Shown: positions 1 through 10,038, counted from the stretch's first letter. The stretch: 64,000 bases of DNA from JABWCK01 sp043822385 (GCA_043822385.1 JBDRBT010000006.1:1-64000); one strand, 5' to 3'. Numbers and translations: made by a program. The notes: generated from the sequence alone by a model not told the origin.

Positions 1-276
1 CGTGCTTGTTGGGTCAGTTGAGTCGGTTAAGTCGAATTCACTCCAGCACTGGCTTAACAAGAAGTATTGAATGGTTCTAGCTAGGTTTTCTCTGAATAAG
101 CTAGACAAATCGTTTTTGTATGCTTCAGTTATTGATACTGCTCGGTTGTGAAATGCTTCACTCATTACTTGGCTTGTTGCTAGAGCTTCAGTTCTAGCTA
201 AGTTAGCAACGAAAATCAAGCTAGCTAAGAAAATGATTGTACCGATTAACGGCGCTGCAATGAATGCTTTCCTCAC
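1..276 (-). CDS. Membrane-anchored protein, N-terminal part (runs off the window)
   Basis: Reading leftward from a GTG at 276, an open frame runs to the window edge (about 92 codons). The N-terminus is MRKAFIAAPLIG followed by a hydrophobic stretch to about residue 25, then a polar, probably helical segment. This pattern fits a signal-anchored surface or pilus-associated protein. The GTG overlaps the TGA of the archaeosortase gene (GTGA at 276-273), so the two are probably translationally coupled. No family is recognised. It could be a partner or substrate of the archaeosortase, but its C-terminus, where a sorting signal would lie, is outside the window. Confidence 0.6.
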   Translation of the reverse strand, partial: MRKAFIAAPLIGTIIFLASLIFVANLARTEALATSQVMSEAFHNRAVSITEAYKNDLSSLFRENLARTIQYFLLSQCWSEFDLTDSTDPTST

Positions 277-800
277 GATTGGTTATTACTGAAAACACGC
301 TTAAAAACAGTCGGCTCGTAAAACCAGTACCAGTAGTAACCAACTATTGCTATAATCAAGGTTATTCTGAACAAGAAAGAGTGCATGAACTCGCTCAAGA
401 AGTGTAGTGTAGCAACGATTCTAAAAAAGTTTAGTGCAATCAACAAAATTAACCCGATTAAGAAGCCGTTCATTCTTTCCTTCCAAGTTTTTTCGAATGA
501 AGCGAAAATTATTCCGAACAAAACAATTATTTCAATGCCGCCAGAGCAAACTTCATTTATTTCAGCGTTAAAACCCTCTCCAATCAAGTGAGGGGGGTTG
601 CTTTCAATGTAAGTAGTGTTTATTCCTGTTGAAGTAAGCAAGAACGCGCTGGTTTCAGCAACTATTTTTTGTGTTTCAAAATTAAGCGGCGTGAAAAAAA
701 ACACTACGCAAGCTAGTGCAGAGAAAAGAAAGAAGAAAAACAAGAATTTTAATCCTTTTTTCAAGTCTTTCTCTAAACCTTTTAAACAAAACCGCTTCAT
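273..800 (-). CDS. Exosortase/archaeosortase family transpeptidase
   Basis: 175 residues with several membrane helices. The family triad is visible: Cys85 in the motif E-V-C-S-G-G, Arg127 in L-N-F-F-R, and His140 in F-M-H, each at the edge of a hydrophobic segment. Archaeosortases are membrane cysteine transpeptidases that recognise a C-terminal tripartite signal on secreted proteins and are thought to swap the C-terminal helix for a lipid anchor. The length is at the short end of the family. It overlaps the following membrane protein by 4 bases. The S-layer gene further along does not end in a recognisable sorting signal, so the substrate is unknown. Which archaeosortase subfamily this is cannot be told by eye. 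Confidence 0.82.
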   Translation of the reverse strand: MKRFCLKGLEKDLKKGLKFLFFFFLFSALACVVFFFTPLNFETQKIVAETSAFLLTSTGINTTYIESNPPHLIGEGFNAEINEVCSGGIEIIVLFGIIFASFEKTWKERMNGFLIGLILLIALNFFRIVATLHFLSEFMHSFLFRITLIIAIVGYYWYWFYEPTVFKRVFSNNQS

Positions 801-847
801 TATTAGTTGTTACTATTAGAACGCATAAATAAAACTAGGTTAAAGAC

Positions 848-3667
848 ATGGATTACGCTAGCATTCAAAAAAAGTGGGTTGAAGAATGGTTTTTAGGAAA
901 ATGGTTCGAGCCAGTTGTAGACTCTGGCAAGGAAAAGTTTTTTTTCACTGTTCCTTACCCGTACGTTACTGGAAACCTTCACGTGGGCCACGGTAGGAGT
1001 TACGTTAATGCTGATGTTGTAGCTCGCTTCAAGAGAATGCAAGGCTTTAACGTGTTGTGGCCAATGGGTTTTCACGTTTCAGGTACGCCTGTTCTCGCTG
1101 TAAGCGATAAAATCAAGAAGAAAGATGCTGAAACTCTTGCTTTGTATGATGAATACCTTTCAGCTTACGAAGACAATGAAGCTGAGAGAAAGAAAATAAT
1201 TTCTTCATTCATTGAACCCTGGAACGTAGTTAATTACTTTTCTAAGAAACTAGTTCAAGACTTCCAGCGGTTAGGGGTGAGTATTGATTACTCGAGGCAG
1301 TTTACTACTGGGGATGTTGAATACAATGCTTTCGTTAAATGGCAGTTTTTGAAGTATGCTGAAAACAATTTATTGAAGCAAGGCGCTTACCCTGTTTTGT
1401 TTAGCCCTGAAGAACAAAACGCTGTTGGAGAGGACGATATCAAGGACGCGGATACTGAGCCTGTTGAAGTAATGGATTTTATTGCGATTAAAAGCAAGTT
1501 GGGGGACGCTTTCATTTTGTCTAGTACGTTACGGCCTGAAACCGTTTTTGGTATTACTAACTTGTTTGTTGACCCTGCTGGGGATTACGTTCGAGTTTTA
1601 GTTGACGGCGAGAAAATTGTTTGCAGCAAGATTGCTGCAGAAAAACTTGGTTTTCAAAACCATGAAGTAAAGCTTGAAAAAGAATTCAAGGGGAAAGACT
1701 TGGTTGGGGAAACTGTTGAAACGCCTTTAGGAGTTGTTGTTCCTGTTTTTCCCGCTATTTTTGTTGACGTTAGTAATGCGTCTGGCGTAGTTCACTCTGT
1801 TCCAGCTCACGCGCCTTACGATTTTCAGGCTTTAATTGATTTAAGGAAAGACAAGAAAACCCTGTATGAATACGGGTTGGAAAAGTTTTTGAAGAAATTA
1901 GTTCCCATTCCCGTTATTAGCGTTGAGGGCTTTAGTGAGATTCCAGCTAGGGACTTGTGCGAGGAAATGAGTATTGCTAATATTCGAGAGACGCAAAAGC
2001 TGGATAAAGCAACAAAGGAATTGTACAAGCAAGAGTATTACTCGGGTAAAATGCTTGATTCAAACAAAGAGTTTTCCGGTTTGAGTGTAGAACAAGCCAA
2101 GCTTAAAGTCGGTGCTTGGCTCAAAAAGCAAGGGAACGCTATTTCTTTTTACGAAACTTCCCGGAAAGCGTTCACTAGGCACGGCGATAAAGTTATTGTT
2201 GGAGTAATGAAAGACCAATGGTTTTTGGATTACAATTCTCCTGGTTGGAAGAAAAAGAGTTTTAATTGCCTTGATAAAATGAAGATTATTCCCGAGCAAT
2301 ACCGCAAGCAATTTAAGGATGTTTTTGATTGGCTTGACAAGCGTCCTTGCGCTAGGCGCCGTGGTTTGGGAACTCAGTTGCCATTCAATAATGAGTGGGT
2401 TATAGAGAGTTTGAGTGATTCTACTTTCTATCCTGCTTTTTACACTGTAATAAAACAAATTAAGGAAAACGAGTTGAAGCCAGAGTCTTTGACTGAAGAG
2501 TTTTTTGATTTTGTTTTTCAAGGCAAGGGTAACGCAAGCGATGTTTCAAAGAAAACTCGCGTTAAAGAAAGCGTTTTAGAGTCAATAAAGAATGAGTTTG
2601 ATTACTGGTATCCTTGCGACCAGAGACATACTGCGATAGCGCATATTTCCAATCACTTGTCGTTTTACGTGTTCGCGCATACTGCATTAATGCCTGAAGA
2701 AAAATGGCCTAAAGCTATTTCTTTGAATGAATTAGTTATTGCTGAAGGAAAAAAAATGAGCAAGAGCAAAGGCAACGTGGTTACCTTGCACAAGTTGTTT
2801 GCTGATTACTCTGTTGATTTAGTTAGGTTGTATTTAGTTAATGCTGCTGAATTAAGCGGTACTCTCGACTTCAGGTTAAAGGAAGTGACGGCTCTACAAA
2901 AGACGTTTAACAAGTTGTTGTTTGTTTTTGAGGAATTAACTCGCTTGAAGAAAAACACTGAAATGAAGGATTCTTCCTTGACTAAGTGGTTGTTATCAAA
3001 ATTCGAGTCGCGTTTAAAGGATGCTACGCTAGCTGTAGAAGAAATGCGTTTGCGGGATTACTCACAGAAAGCTGTTTTTGACTTGTTGAATGATTACGAG
3101 TACTTTTCTTCCCGCGCGTCTATTGAAGAAAAGAGTTTTATTGCGCAAGAAATTTCCGTGAAATGGATTGCTTTACTCTCTCCATTAATGCCGTTCCACT
3201 GCGACGAGTTGAGTGACGGAAAAGCGTCTCTGAGTTTGTGGCCTAGCGTGCGCGAGGAATTAATTGACTTGAAGGTTGAAGCTGAAGAGGATTACTTGCA
3301 TAACGTGCTTGTTGACGTTAGAAAAATTTCTTCTTTAATGAAGAACAAGAAGGTTTTGTCAGCGAAAATAATTGTTGCTTCTAAAGAAAAAAAGACGCAA
3401 GCAATTAATTTAGTCAAGACGCATGACTCGCCTGATTCCCTTGAGGAAAGTGAGCTAAATAATTTCTTGAAGAAGAGGTTTTACGAGTTTAGGAGTAATC
3501 CTTTGTTGTTGCAGTTGGATGAATCCTCTAAACTAACGGTTTCTAAAGAATTTATTGAGAAGACTCTTGGTTTCGAGATAAGTATTGAGAAAGAGGAAGA
3601 ATCAAGCGAGGAAAAACGCGTGAAAGCAATGCCGTGCAAACCAAGTGTACTACTTATTTTTTCTTGA
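848..3667 (+). CDS. leuS: Leucyl-tRNA synthetase, archaeal type
   Basis: 939 residues, normal for the archaeal/eukaryotic form. It charges tRNA-Leu in the cytoplasm. Class Ia signatures are clear: HVGH at residues 45-48 and KMSKS near residue 637. A CP1 editing insert contains T-L-R-P-E-T near residue 226. The C-terminus has the expected K-A-M-P-x-K-P ending of the archaeal extension. The ATG at 848 lies about 25-30 bases behind an A/T-rich box in the short divergent spacer with the archaeosortase gene, suggesting a short or absent leader. The last 18 bases overlap a small convergent reading frame. Confidence 0.97.
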   Translation: MDYASIQKKWVEEWFLGKWFEPVVDSGKEKFFFTVPYPYVTGNLHVGHGRSYVNADVVARFKRMQGFNVLWPMGFHVSGTPVLAVSDKIKKKDAETLALYDEYLSAYEDNEAERKKIISSFIEPWNVVNYFSKKLVQDFQRLGVSIDYSRQFTTGDVEYNAFVKWQFLKYAENNLLKQGAYPVLFSPEEQNAVGEDDIKDADTEPVEVMDFIAIKSKLGDAFILSSTLRPETVFGITNLFVDPAGDYVRVLVDGEKIVCSKIAAEKLGFQNHEVKLEKEFKGKDLVGETVETPLGVVVPVFPAIFVDVSNASGVVHSVPAHAPYDFQALIDLRKDKKTLYEYGLEKFLKKLVPIPVISVEGFSEIPARDLCEEMSIANIRETQKLDKATKELYKQEYYSGKMLDSNKEFSGLSVEQAKLKVGAWLKKQGNAISFYETSRKAFTRHGDKVIVGVMKDQWFLDYNSPGWKKKSFNCLDKMKIIPEQYRKQFKDVFDWLDKRPCARRRGLGTQLPFNNEWVIESLSDSTFYPAFYTVIKQIKENELKPESLTEEFFDFVFQGKGNASDVSKKTRVKESVLESIKNEFDYWYPCDQRHTAIAHISNHLSFYVFAHTALMPEEKWPKAISLNELVIAEGKKMSKSKGNVVTLHKLFADYSVDLVRLYLVNAAELSGTLDFRLKEVTALQKTFNKLLFVFEELTRLKKNTEMKDSSLTKWLLSKFESRLKDATLAVEEMRLRDYSQKAVFDLLNDYEYFSSRASIEEKSFIAQEISVKWIALLSPLMPFHCDELSDGKASLSLWPSVREELIDLKVEAEEDYLHNVLVDVRKISSLMKNKKVLSAKIIVASKEKKTQAINLVKTHDSPDSLEESELNNFLKKRFYEFRSNPLLLQLDESSKLTVSKEFIEKTLGFEISIEKEEESSEEKRVKAMPCKPSVLLIFS

Positions 3668-3874
3668 TTTTCCGTATCTTAACTTGTTTAGTTGATATGT
3701 TGTTTTAAGAACGTTTATTGCTGCTTTAGTTTTCATTTCGTTTAATTTTTTTGAAAGTAATTCAACATTTTTCGCTATTTTTTGTTCTATTTTTTCTTTT
3801 CTTTCTCCTGCAATGTGCGTGTTTTTAATTATTGCAATGCTCGCGTTGCGTAACCAGTTTCTTTTCTCTTGCAT
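3650..3874 (-). CDS. Small basic protein of unknown function
   Basis: 74 residues, strongly basic (many K and R) and probably one long amphipathic helix in the middle. No family is recognised. It fills the space between leuS and the pilus ATPase gene, converges on leuS with an 18-base overlap, and is preceded by a palindromic ATTTAAAT box near 3898-3905 that could serve both this gene and the divergent ATPase gene. The lack of a shadowing gene over most of its length supports it being real, but it is short and could be spurious. Confidence 0.42.
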   Translation of the reverse strand: MQEKRNWLRNASIAIIKNTHIAGERKEKIEQKIAKNVELLSKKLNEMKTKAAINVLKTTYQLNKLRYGKSRKNK

Positions 3875-3928
3875 TAAATTGAATTAATTTTTCAAGGTAT
3901 TTAAATCACTCCGCAGTAATGTTTTGCG

Positions 3929-6202
3929 ATGGCTGTTCCTTCTGTAGTAAAGAGTGGTGGCGGTTCAAAACGCTTAGTAATGGATTTTCGGGGCGCTAGT
4001 TACGGGCCGGATATTGCGCAGTACGGGCAAGCAATGCGTGACGTTATTGAAAAACTGCGTGAAGTTGATGTTGACGAAATAGTTTTGACTGATTATTACG
4101 AGCGAATTTATGACCAGGAACAAACTACTTGGTTGAAGGAAATAGCTGATTTACTCACCCGTTTTGAAACTGACGCTATTTGGAGTCCGAGGCACTTGGG
4201 TATTACGCTGGATTCAGCAAAATTATCTGAAAGGCACGATTCGGTTTTATCTATTTTAAACAACTTGCATTCTGATCCCTTCAAGTCTTACTTGAATTTA
4301 GTTCGGGAAATAAAAACGCAAGACTCTAAAATTTCCACGCTTCCGCCTGAAGAAGTGGAAGACGAAAAAGTTTACTTGAAGACTTTAAACTTCATGCGTA
4401 GTTCTCTGGAAGGCACGCAATTAATTCAAAAAATGAAGGTTTTTTTAGCTCAGTTAGGTAGCATTCCTACTGACAGGGGCTTGTACCACTCGTTGTTTGA
4501 AGTAGCAATAAAACCGTCTTTTATTGGTTCGAGAATTTTCTTTAAGGACACTGAAAAACTAGAGTTAGTAGACCAGTATAAAGTGTCTAATTCAGACGTG
4601 TTTATTTACAAGCACCCTGAAAAAGTTCAGTACTTGTATTTCGTTAATCCTCCAGAGTATTCTCTTCCTCCTGAAAAATACTTTTTGCTAGAGAAAACCA
4701 AGGAAGTAGTTTCTTCTCATAGAGCTGAAGACGTAGAGTTTTTGGATATTACTCAAGCCCGAAAGTACTTTAGAAAAATTTACGTTGCTACTATTGCGGA
4801 CTTGGCTTTAAAGAACAGTATTCAGTTGTCTGTCGAAGAAAAAGAAGATTTAGCTGAAATTGTTTCTCGTTACACTATTGGTTACGGTATTCTCGAAATT
4901 TTATTGAACGACCGCGCTTTAACTGACGTGTATATTGATTCTCCTTTAGGTGAGAAACCAATTTACTTAGTGCACTCCAAGTACGGCCAGTGCCAAACGA
5001 ACATTATTTTCAGTTTCGATGAAGCACGCAGTCTTGTTTCGCGCTTCCGCGCTTTGTCAGGCAGGCCTTTTGACGAGGCTCACCCGATTCTTGACTTTGA
5101 CTTGCCGGACTTGCAAACTAGAGTTGCAGTAATCGGCAAGCCGCTTGCTTTAGACGGAACTGCTTTTGCTTTGCGTTTGCACAAGACTACGCCGTGGACT
5201 TTATGCCAGTTTTTGGATAACCAAATGTTTTCTCCAATTGCTGCTGGCGTGCTTTCTTTCTTTGTTGACGCTCAAGCTTCAATGCTTATAGTTGGTTCTC
5301 GTGGTTCGGGTAAAACTAGTTTGCTTCAAGCAATGATGCTAGAGATTCCAACTAACTTGAGGATTATAGTACAAGAAGACACGCAGGAATTACCAGTTCC
5401 AGCAATGAAGAAACTTGGATTGAGTATTCAAAGAATGAAGACTCGTTCGCCTTTAGGTGGCTTGAGTGAGTCTGAAGTTAGTGCTGAAGATGCTTTGCGT
5501 ACTGCACTGCGTTTGGGAGACTCGGTATTGATTGTTGGTGAAGTTCGTTCTACTGAAGCCAGGGCGTTGTATGAAGCAATGCGTGTTGGTGCAGTGGGAA
5601 ACGTAGTAATGGGCACTATTCACGGTGAGTCAGCGTACAGTATTTGGGATCGAGTAGTTAATGACTTGGGCGTGCCTACGACTTCGTTTAAGGCAACTGA
5701 TTTCGCTATTGTTTCCGCGCCTATTCGTTTTAAGGGTAGTTTACAGAGGAAGCGCAGGTTGATTGAAATAACTGAAGTGTTGAAGGAATGGACTGAAGAT
5801 CCTTTAGCAGAAAACGGTTTCTTGCCTTGGATGAATTACGATGCTAACAAGGACGAACTTGAAGTTTTTGAGGACCAGATTCGCAAGAGTTCTTGGTTGC
5901 AAAAAATTCAAAGAAATCGTGGCTTGAGTTTTGATGATGTTTGGGCAGAGATTAGTGCTCGAGCTGAGTCAAAGAAGCACTTGGTTGACTTGAAGAGGAA
6001 GCACGGCTTGCCTGAATTGCTTGAAGCAGCTTCTTCATTGCGTGCTCACACTCACTACTTGTTGTTAGCTGAAAATCAAAGGCGGGAAAAAGGCGCGGTT
6101 GATTTTGAATCACTGCTTTCTGAATGGAAGCAATGGTGCACTGAAGTATTGTTGCCTGAAGTAAAGATGGAGAAAGCCAGCAAACAAAAATACGTTAAGT
6201 AG
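3929..6202 (+). CDS. Type II/IV secretion (type IV pilus) ATPase, PilB/TadA/VirB11-like
   Basis: 757 residues. Hexameric secretion ATPase that would drive assembly of archaeal type IV pili or a related surface filament from the cytoplasmic face of the membrane. A family-specific N-terminal half is followed by the RecA-like core: Walker A G-S-R-G-S-G-K-T near residues 455-462, an Asp box D-T-Q-E-L, a Walker B-like S-V-L-I-V-G-E-V-R-S near 532, and a His box G-T-I-H-G-E. The next gene is the matching membrane platform, 50 bases downstream. No pilin or prepilin peptidase gene is visible nearby. The ATG lies about 25 bases after a TATA-like box, suggesting a leaderless mRNA. Confidence 0.92.
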   Translation: MAVPSVVKSGGGSKRLVMDFRGASYGPDIAQYGQAMRDVIEKLREVDVDEIVLTDYYERIYDQEQTTWLKEIADLLTRFETDAIWSPRHLGITLDSAKLSERHDSVLSILNNLHSDPFKSYLNLVREIKTQDSKISTLPPEEVEDEKVYLKTLNFMRSSLEGTQLIQKMKVFLAQLGSIPTDRGLYHSLFEVAIKPSFIGSRIFFKDTEKLELVDQYKVSNSDVFIYKHPEKVQYLYFVNPPEYSLPPEKYFLLEKTKEVVSSHRAEDVEFLDITQARKYFRKIYVATIADLALKNSIQLSVEEKEDLAEIVSRYTIGYGILEILLNDRALTDVYIDSPLGEKPIYLVHSKYGQCQTNIIFSFDEARSLVSRFRALSGRPFDEAHPILDFDLPDLQTRVAVIGKPLALDGTAFALRLHKTTPWTLCQFLDNQMFSPIAAGVLSFFVDAQASMLIVGSRGSGKTSLLQAMMLEIPTNLRIIVQEDTQELPVPAMKKLGLSIQRMKTRSPLGGLSESEVSAEDALRTALRLGDSVLIVGEVRSTEARALYEAMRVGAVGNVVMGTIHGESAYSIWDRVVNDLGVPTTSFKATDFAIVSAPIRFKGSLQRKRRLIEITEVLKEWTEDPLAENGFLPWMNYDANKDELEVFEDQIRKSSWLQKIQRNRGLSFDDVWAEISARAESKKHLVDLKRKHGLPELLEAASSLRAHTHYLLLAENQRREKGAVDFESLLSEWKQWCTEVLLPEVKMEKASKQKYVK

Positions 6203-6252
6203 CGACTCGTTCTTTTCTCTTTAAATATTCTGTTTGCGTTATTTCGGTTAGC

Positions 6253-8358
6253 ATGCCTAATAGAAAACCAGGGAAGAGTTTACGCGAGTTAGAGTTAAAT
6301 CCGTTTGAAGAAAAAACTCGCGAGAAGCAACCTTTTTTTGTTGAGTATACTGCTTCAGTAGGTGGAATGTTTTCTTTCCTAGCTACTAAAGCAGAGTTTT
6401 CCAAGGAACAAAAAGAAGCGCTTTCTTTCTTGGGTTGGAGTGTTGAAGCACCGACCGTAAGAGCTGCTTATTTTGGTACTCTTGTTTTAGGTTTGTTGTC
6501 CAGTATTTTCGTTTCAATAATTTTGTTGTTTTCTGAATTAGTTTCAGCTGATTCAATATTGTTTTTCGGGGGTTTTTTGTTTTTAACTAGTTTTGGCGGT
6601 GCTTATTACTATTTAACTTACCCGAAGAATGCAGCTAACAAGGAAAAACTCAAGGCGTTGTATTACGTTCCCGAAATAATTAATTACTTGACTATTAGCT
6701 TGCAGTTAACTCCTAATTTAGAAAAATCAGTTGAGTTTGCTGCTACTCACGGCCGTGGGAAAATAGCTGATGAATTAAAAAAAATAGTTTGGGACTTGCA
6801 AATCGGGCGTTATTACAGCGTTGAAGAGGCGTTAGACGAGTTAGCGTACAAGTGGGGTTCGTTTAATGATGACTTCAAGCAGTCAATAATGTTGATTCGT
6901 AGTTCGGTTTTGGAAGCTGATACTGCAAGGCGCGAGACTTTATTGAACAAGGCGGTTACTCAAGTTCTTGAGGGCTCGAGAGAGAAAATGGATGATTACG
7001 CGCGCAAGCTACACCAGCCCGCGGTTTACTTGTATTACTTTGGTATTTTGTTGCCTTTGCTTTTAGCTATTATTTTACCTATTGGCGGTGCTTTAACTGA
7101 CTTGCCTTTAAACAAGCCGGATTACTTGTTTGTCGGGTACGTTGTTTTACTGCCTTTATTAGTTTACGTTTACGGTAAAAACATTATTTCTTCACGGCCG
7201 CCTACTTACACGCCTCCAGAGATTCCAGCTGACCACCCTAAAGTAAAGAAAACAACTGGCTTGCAAGTCATTGCGGTTTTGTCTTTCTTTTTATTGTTGT
7301 TCGTTGGTTTTCAAACAGACCAAGGGGTTACTCAAGCATTGATTAATGGAGTTCAATCCGCTGTTGACCCTAATTATGATGCGTTCACTAACAAACTAAT
7401 TATTACCGGCACGTTGGGTCAAATAGAGAGTTACCAAAACTTGAGTGAAGAAATACCGAAACTACCTCACATTACTTGGTTTTACGACGAGTTGGGTTTG
7501 TTTATTGGGCAATTCACTGTTTTTGGTTTCTTGATTGGTACCGCGGTTTCTTTGAGTTTGTTTTTGCGCGGGAAATACGCAGAGAGAAAGAAGGTTCAAG
7601 ATGAAATTAGGGCTATGGAGCGGGAATTCAAGGACGCGTTATACTTGCTTGCGTCAAGACTTGGGGAAAACAAGCCTTTCGAGGAAGCGTTGCGTAGTTC
7701 AGTTCAATTTTTGCCTAATAGTCCTGTGGCTCAAACTATTTTCAAACGCATTCTCGAAAATATTACTACTCTAGGCATGACTATTGACGCAGCTATTTTC
7801 GATCGTAATTACGGCGCTATTAAAGACATTCCTTCGCGCACTATTCATTCTGGACTGCAGTTTGTTGTTGATTCAGTTGAATTAGGCGTTAATGTTTCGT
7901 CTAAAGCCTTGATTAGTCTTGCTTTGCAGTTGCGCAACAACGAAAAAATTGATGAGAGCTTGCGTAAAATGCTTGAAGACGTTACTGTAGTCTTAAACAT
8001 GATGGCTTTATTTGTTGCGCCAATAGTTTTAGGCGTGGTAGGTGCAATGCAGAAATTAATTGTGTCTTCTCTTGGTTCTGTTTCTTCAGATGGTGCCGCT
8101 TCGTCTCCCGGGTTAGAGGGTTTTGGTTTTAGTAGTTTAACTACTGTTTCAACAGGCCAGGGCGTTGAACCTGTTTTGTTTTCGTTAATAATGGGTATTT
8201 ACGTGCTGGAAGCAGTAGCGTTACTAACGTTCTTTAATGCGCAAATTGAAGAAACTAGCAATGAATTGCATACTTACATGCGTATTGCTAATGCTTTACC
8301 TATAGCTGCGATTTTATTTTCTTTAGTTGTATTCTTTGCTTCGGGAGTAATTGGTTAA
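6253..8358 (+). CDS. Type II secretion F-family membrane platform, TadC/PilC-like
   Basis: 701 residues with two copies of the T2SS-F arrangement. Each copy is a cytoplasmic helical domain followed by paired membrane helices, with an R-E-x-K-D-A-L-Y-L-L-like stretch in the second copy. It is the inner membrane core that partners the preceding ATPase in type IV pilus or archaellum-like machines. The tandem F-domain architecture is usual for archaeal TadC/FlaJ relatives. It ends 4 bases inside the 3' end of convergent pyrG. The ATPase-platform pairing makes the pilus role likely, but which filament it builds is not visible here. Confidence 0.9.
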   Translation: MPNRKPGKSLRELELNPFEEKTREKQPFFVEYTASVGGMFSFLATKAEFSKEQKEALSFLGWSVEAPTVRAAYFGTLVLGLLSSIFVSIILLFSELVSADSILFFGGFLFLTSFGGAYYYLTYPKNAANKEKLKALYYVPEIINYLTISLQLTPNLEKSVEFAATHGRGKIADELKKIVWDLQIGRYYSVEEALDELAYKWGSFNDDFKQSIMLIRSSVLEADTARRETLLNKAVTQVLEGSREKMDDYARKLHQPAVYLYYFGILLPLLLAIILPIGGALTDLPLNKPDYLFVGYVVLLPLLVYVYGKNIISSRPPTYTPPEIPADHPKVKKTTGLQVIAVLSFFLLLFVGFQTDQGVTQALINGVQSAVDPNYDAFTNKLIITGTLGQIESYQNLSEEIPKLPHITWFYDELGLFIGQFTVFGFLIGTAVSLSLFLRGKYAERKKVQDEIRAMEREFKDALYLLASRLGENKPFEEALRSSVQFLPNSPVAQTIFKRILENITTLGMTIDAAIFDRNYGAIKDIPSRTIHSGLQFVVDSVELGVNVSSKALISLALQLRNNEKIDESLRKMLEDVTVVLNMMALFVAPIVLGVVGAMQKLIVSSLGSVSSDGAASSPGLEGFGFSSLTTVSTGQGVEPVLFSLIMGIYVLEAVALLTFFNAQIEETSNELHTYMRIANALPIAAILFSLVVFFASGVIG

Positions 8359-9923
8359 AGCATTGATTTTACTAAAGCATTGAATAATTCTTCCGGCTTT
8401 TCCAAGCGTGAATCGAATTCAGGGTGGAATTGCACTCCCACGAAAAACTTGTGTTCTTTTAGTTCGCAAGCCTTCATTATTTCTTTTTCAGGGTCTCTAC
8501 CTGAAAAAACTAGTCCTGCTGCTTCTAGTTTTTGAACGTATTCAGGGTTTACTTCGTACCTGTGTCTAAAGCGTTTTTCTATTTTCTTTTTGCCGTATGC
8601 TTCAAAAACCAGTGTTCCTTCTTTCAGCAAAACGTCTTTAGAGCCCAAACGCATTGTACCGCCCTTGTCGTCAACGTTTTTTTGTTCAGGTAACAAGTCT
8701 ATTACGGGGTGTTTTGTTTCAGGGTTTATTTCAGTAGTGTCCGCGTCTTTGAGTTTCAAAACGTTTCTAGAGTATTCTATTACTGCTAATTGCAAGCCGT
8801 AACACAAGCCCAAGTAAGGCACGTTGTTTTCTCGAGCGTATTTTATTGCAGTAATTATTCCTTCAACGCCTCGAGTGCCGAATCCGCCCGGAACAATTAT
8901 TGCGTCAAAGCCGTCTAGTGGTTGTTTTTCTTTTTCAATGTCTTCACTGTTAATTAACACCACATTTCCTTTAACTCCGTTGTGAATGCAAGCGTGTTTT
9001 ACTGCTTCAAAAACACTAGTGTACGTGTCTTTGGTAGTAGCGTACTTGCCTACTACTGCTATTGTTTTTACCATCTTGTTTTTCTTGTTGTTTTCTAGTA
9101 TGGTTTCCCACTCGTTTAAGTCTGATTCTTTTTCCCCTATTTTTAATGCGCGTTGAATTGCTTGAGTAAAACCTTGTTTTTTGAATACTGAAGGTAGTTC
9201 GTAAGTGCATTCAACGGTGGGAGAGTAAAATACGTTGTCGCTAGAAACGTTGCAGAATAAAGAAATTTTTTCTCTTGGTTCCTTTCGCAAGGGTGTTTCA
9301 GTTCTGCCGACTATTACGTCTGCGTTAATTCCTTTTGATGACAATACTTTCACCGAGTGTTGCAACGGCTTTGTTTTTTGTTCGCCAGTTAAGATTGTAG
9401 GTACGAGCGCTAAGTGAATGAATATGCATTCTTCTTCATTCTTCATTTGGCGTAGCGCTTCCAACACTACGTCGCTTTCTATATCCCCAACCGTACCGCC
9501 GATTTCAACAACCATTACGTCGCAACCGATTTTTTTGGCTGAAGCACGGAGTCTTTTTTTTATTGCATCTGTTACGTGCGGAATTAATTGAATTGTTTTA
9601 CCTAAGTACTCGCCTTTTCGTTCTTGTTTTATTACTGAATCGTAAACGCTTCCCATCATTATGTTTTGTTCTTTTTTAGCGAACAAATTCAGGAAGCGTT
9701 CGTAATTACCTACGTCTAAATCGCATTCAAAACCGTCTTGAGTAACGAATACTTCCCCATGCTCGAACGGGTTTAGCGTTCCCGCGTCTGAATTCAAGTA
9801 AACATCCATTTTCATTACGCTGGCGTTAACTCCGCTTTGTTTTAATAATTTAGCTGTTGAAGCAGCTAGTATTCCTTTTCCTAGCGAGGATAAAACGCCA
9901 CCAGTAATAAATACAAACTTCAT
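8355..9923 (-). CDS. pyrG: CTP synthase (glutamine hydrolysing)
   Basis: About 522 residues. Converts UTP to CTP with ATP and glutamine in the cytoplasm. The N-terminus reads M-K-F-V-F-I-T-G-G-V-L-S-S-L-G-K-G, the hallmark of the synthetase domain and its P-loop. The glutaminase domain shows the nucleophile elbow G-L-C-Y-G-L-Q near residue 372 and the F-H-P-E-F histidine/glutamate pair near the C-terminus. The start was moved from an in-frame upstream GTG region to the ATG at 9923, because the family begins with this methionine and a GGTG lies just upstream. It is a single gene, converging with the pilus platform gene. Confidence 0.97.
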   Translation of the reverse strand: MKFVFITGGVLSSLGKGILAASTAKLLKQSGVNASVMKMDVYLNSDAGTLNPFEHGEVFVTQDGFECDLDVGNYERFLNLFAKKEQNIMMGSVYDSVIKQERKGEYLGKTIQLIPHVTDAIKKRLRASAKKIGCDVMVVEIGGTVGDIESDVVLEALRQMKNEEECIFIHLALVPTILTGEQKTKPLQHSVKVLSSKGINADVIVGRTETPLRKEPREKISLFCNVSSDNVFYSPTVECTYELPSVFKKQGFTQAIQRALKIGEKESDLNEWETILENNKKNKMVKTIAVVGKYATTKDTYTSVFEAVKHACIHNGVKGNVVLINSEDIEKEKQPLDGFDAIIVPGGFGTRGVEGIITAIKYARENNVPYLGLCYGLQLAVIEYSRNVLKLKDADTTEINPETKHPVIDLLPEQKNVDDKGGTMRLGSKDVLLKEGTLVFEAYGKKKIEKRFRHRYEVNPEYVQKLEAAGLVFSGRDPEKEIMKACELKEHKFFVGVQFHPEFDSRLEKPEELFNALVKSML

Positions 9924-10038
9924 TTTCCACACCACTTAACTGCTTTAATCTAAACGGAAAAAAAATAACAAAATTAGGGCGGTAAACAGTGCCTGAATTA
10001 ATTTAAAGAAAAAAGGAATAAAAACACTTTGCTTTTCT

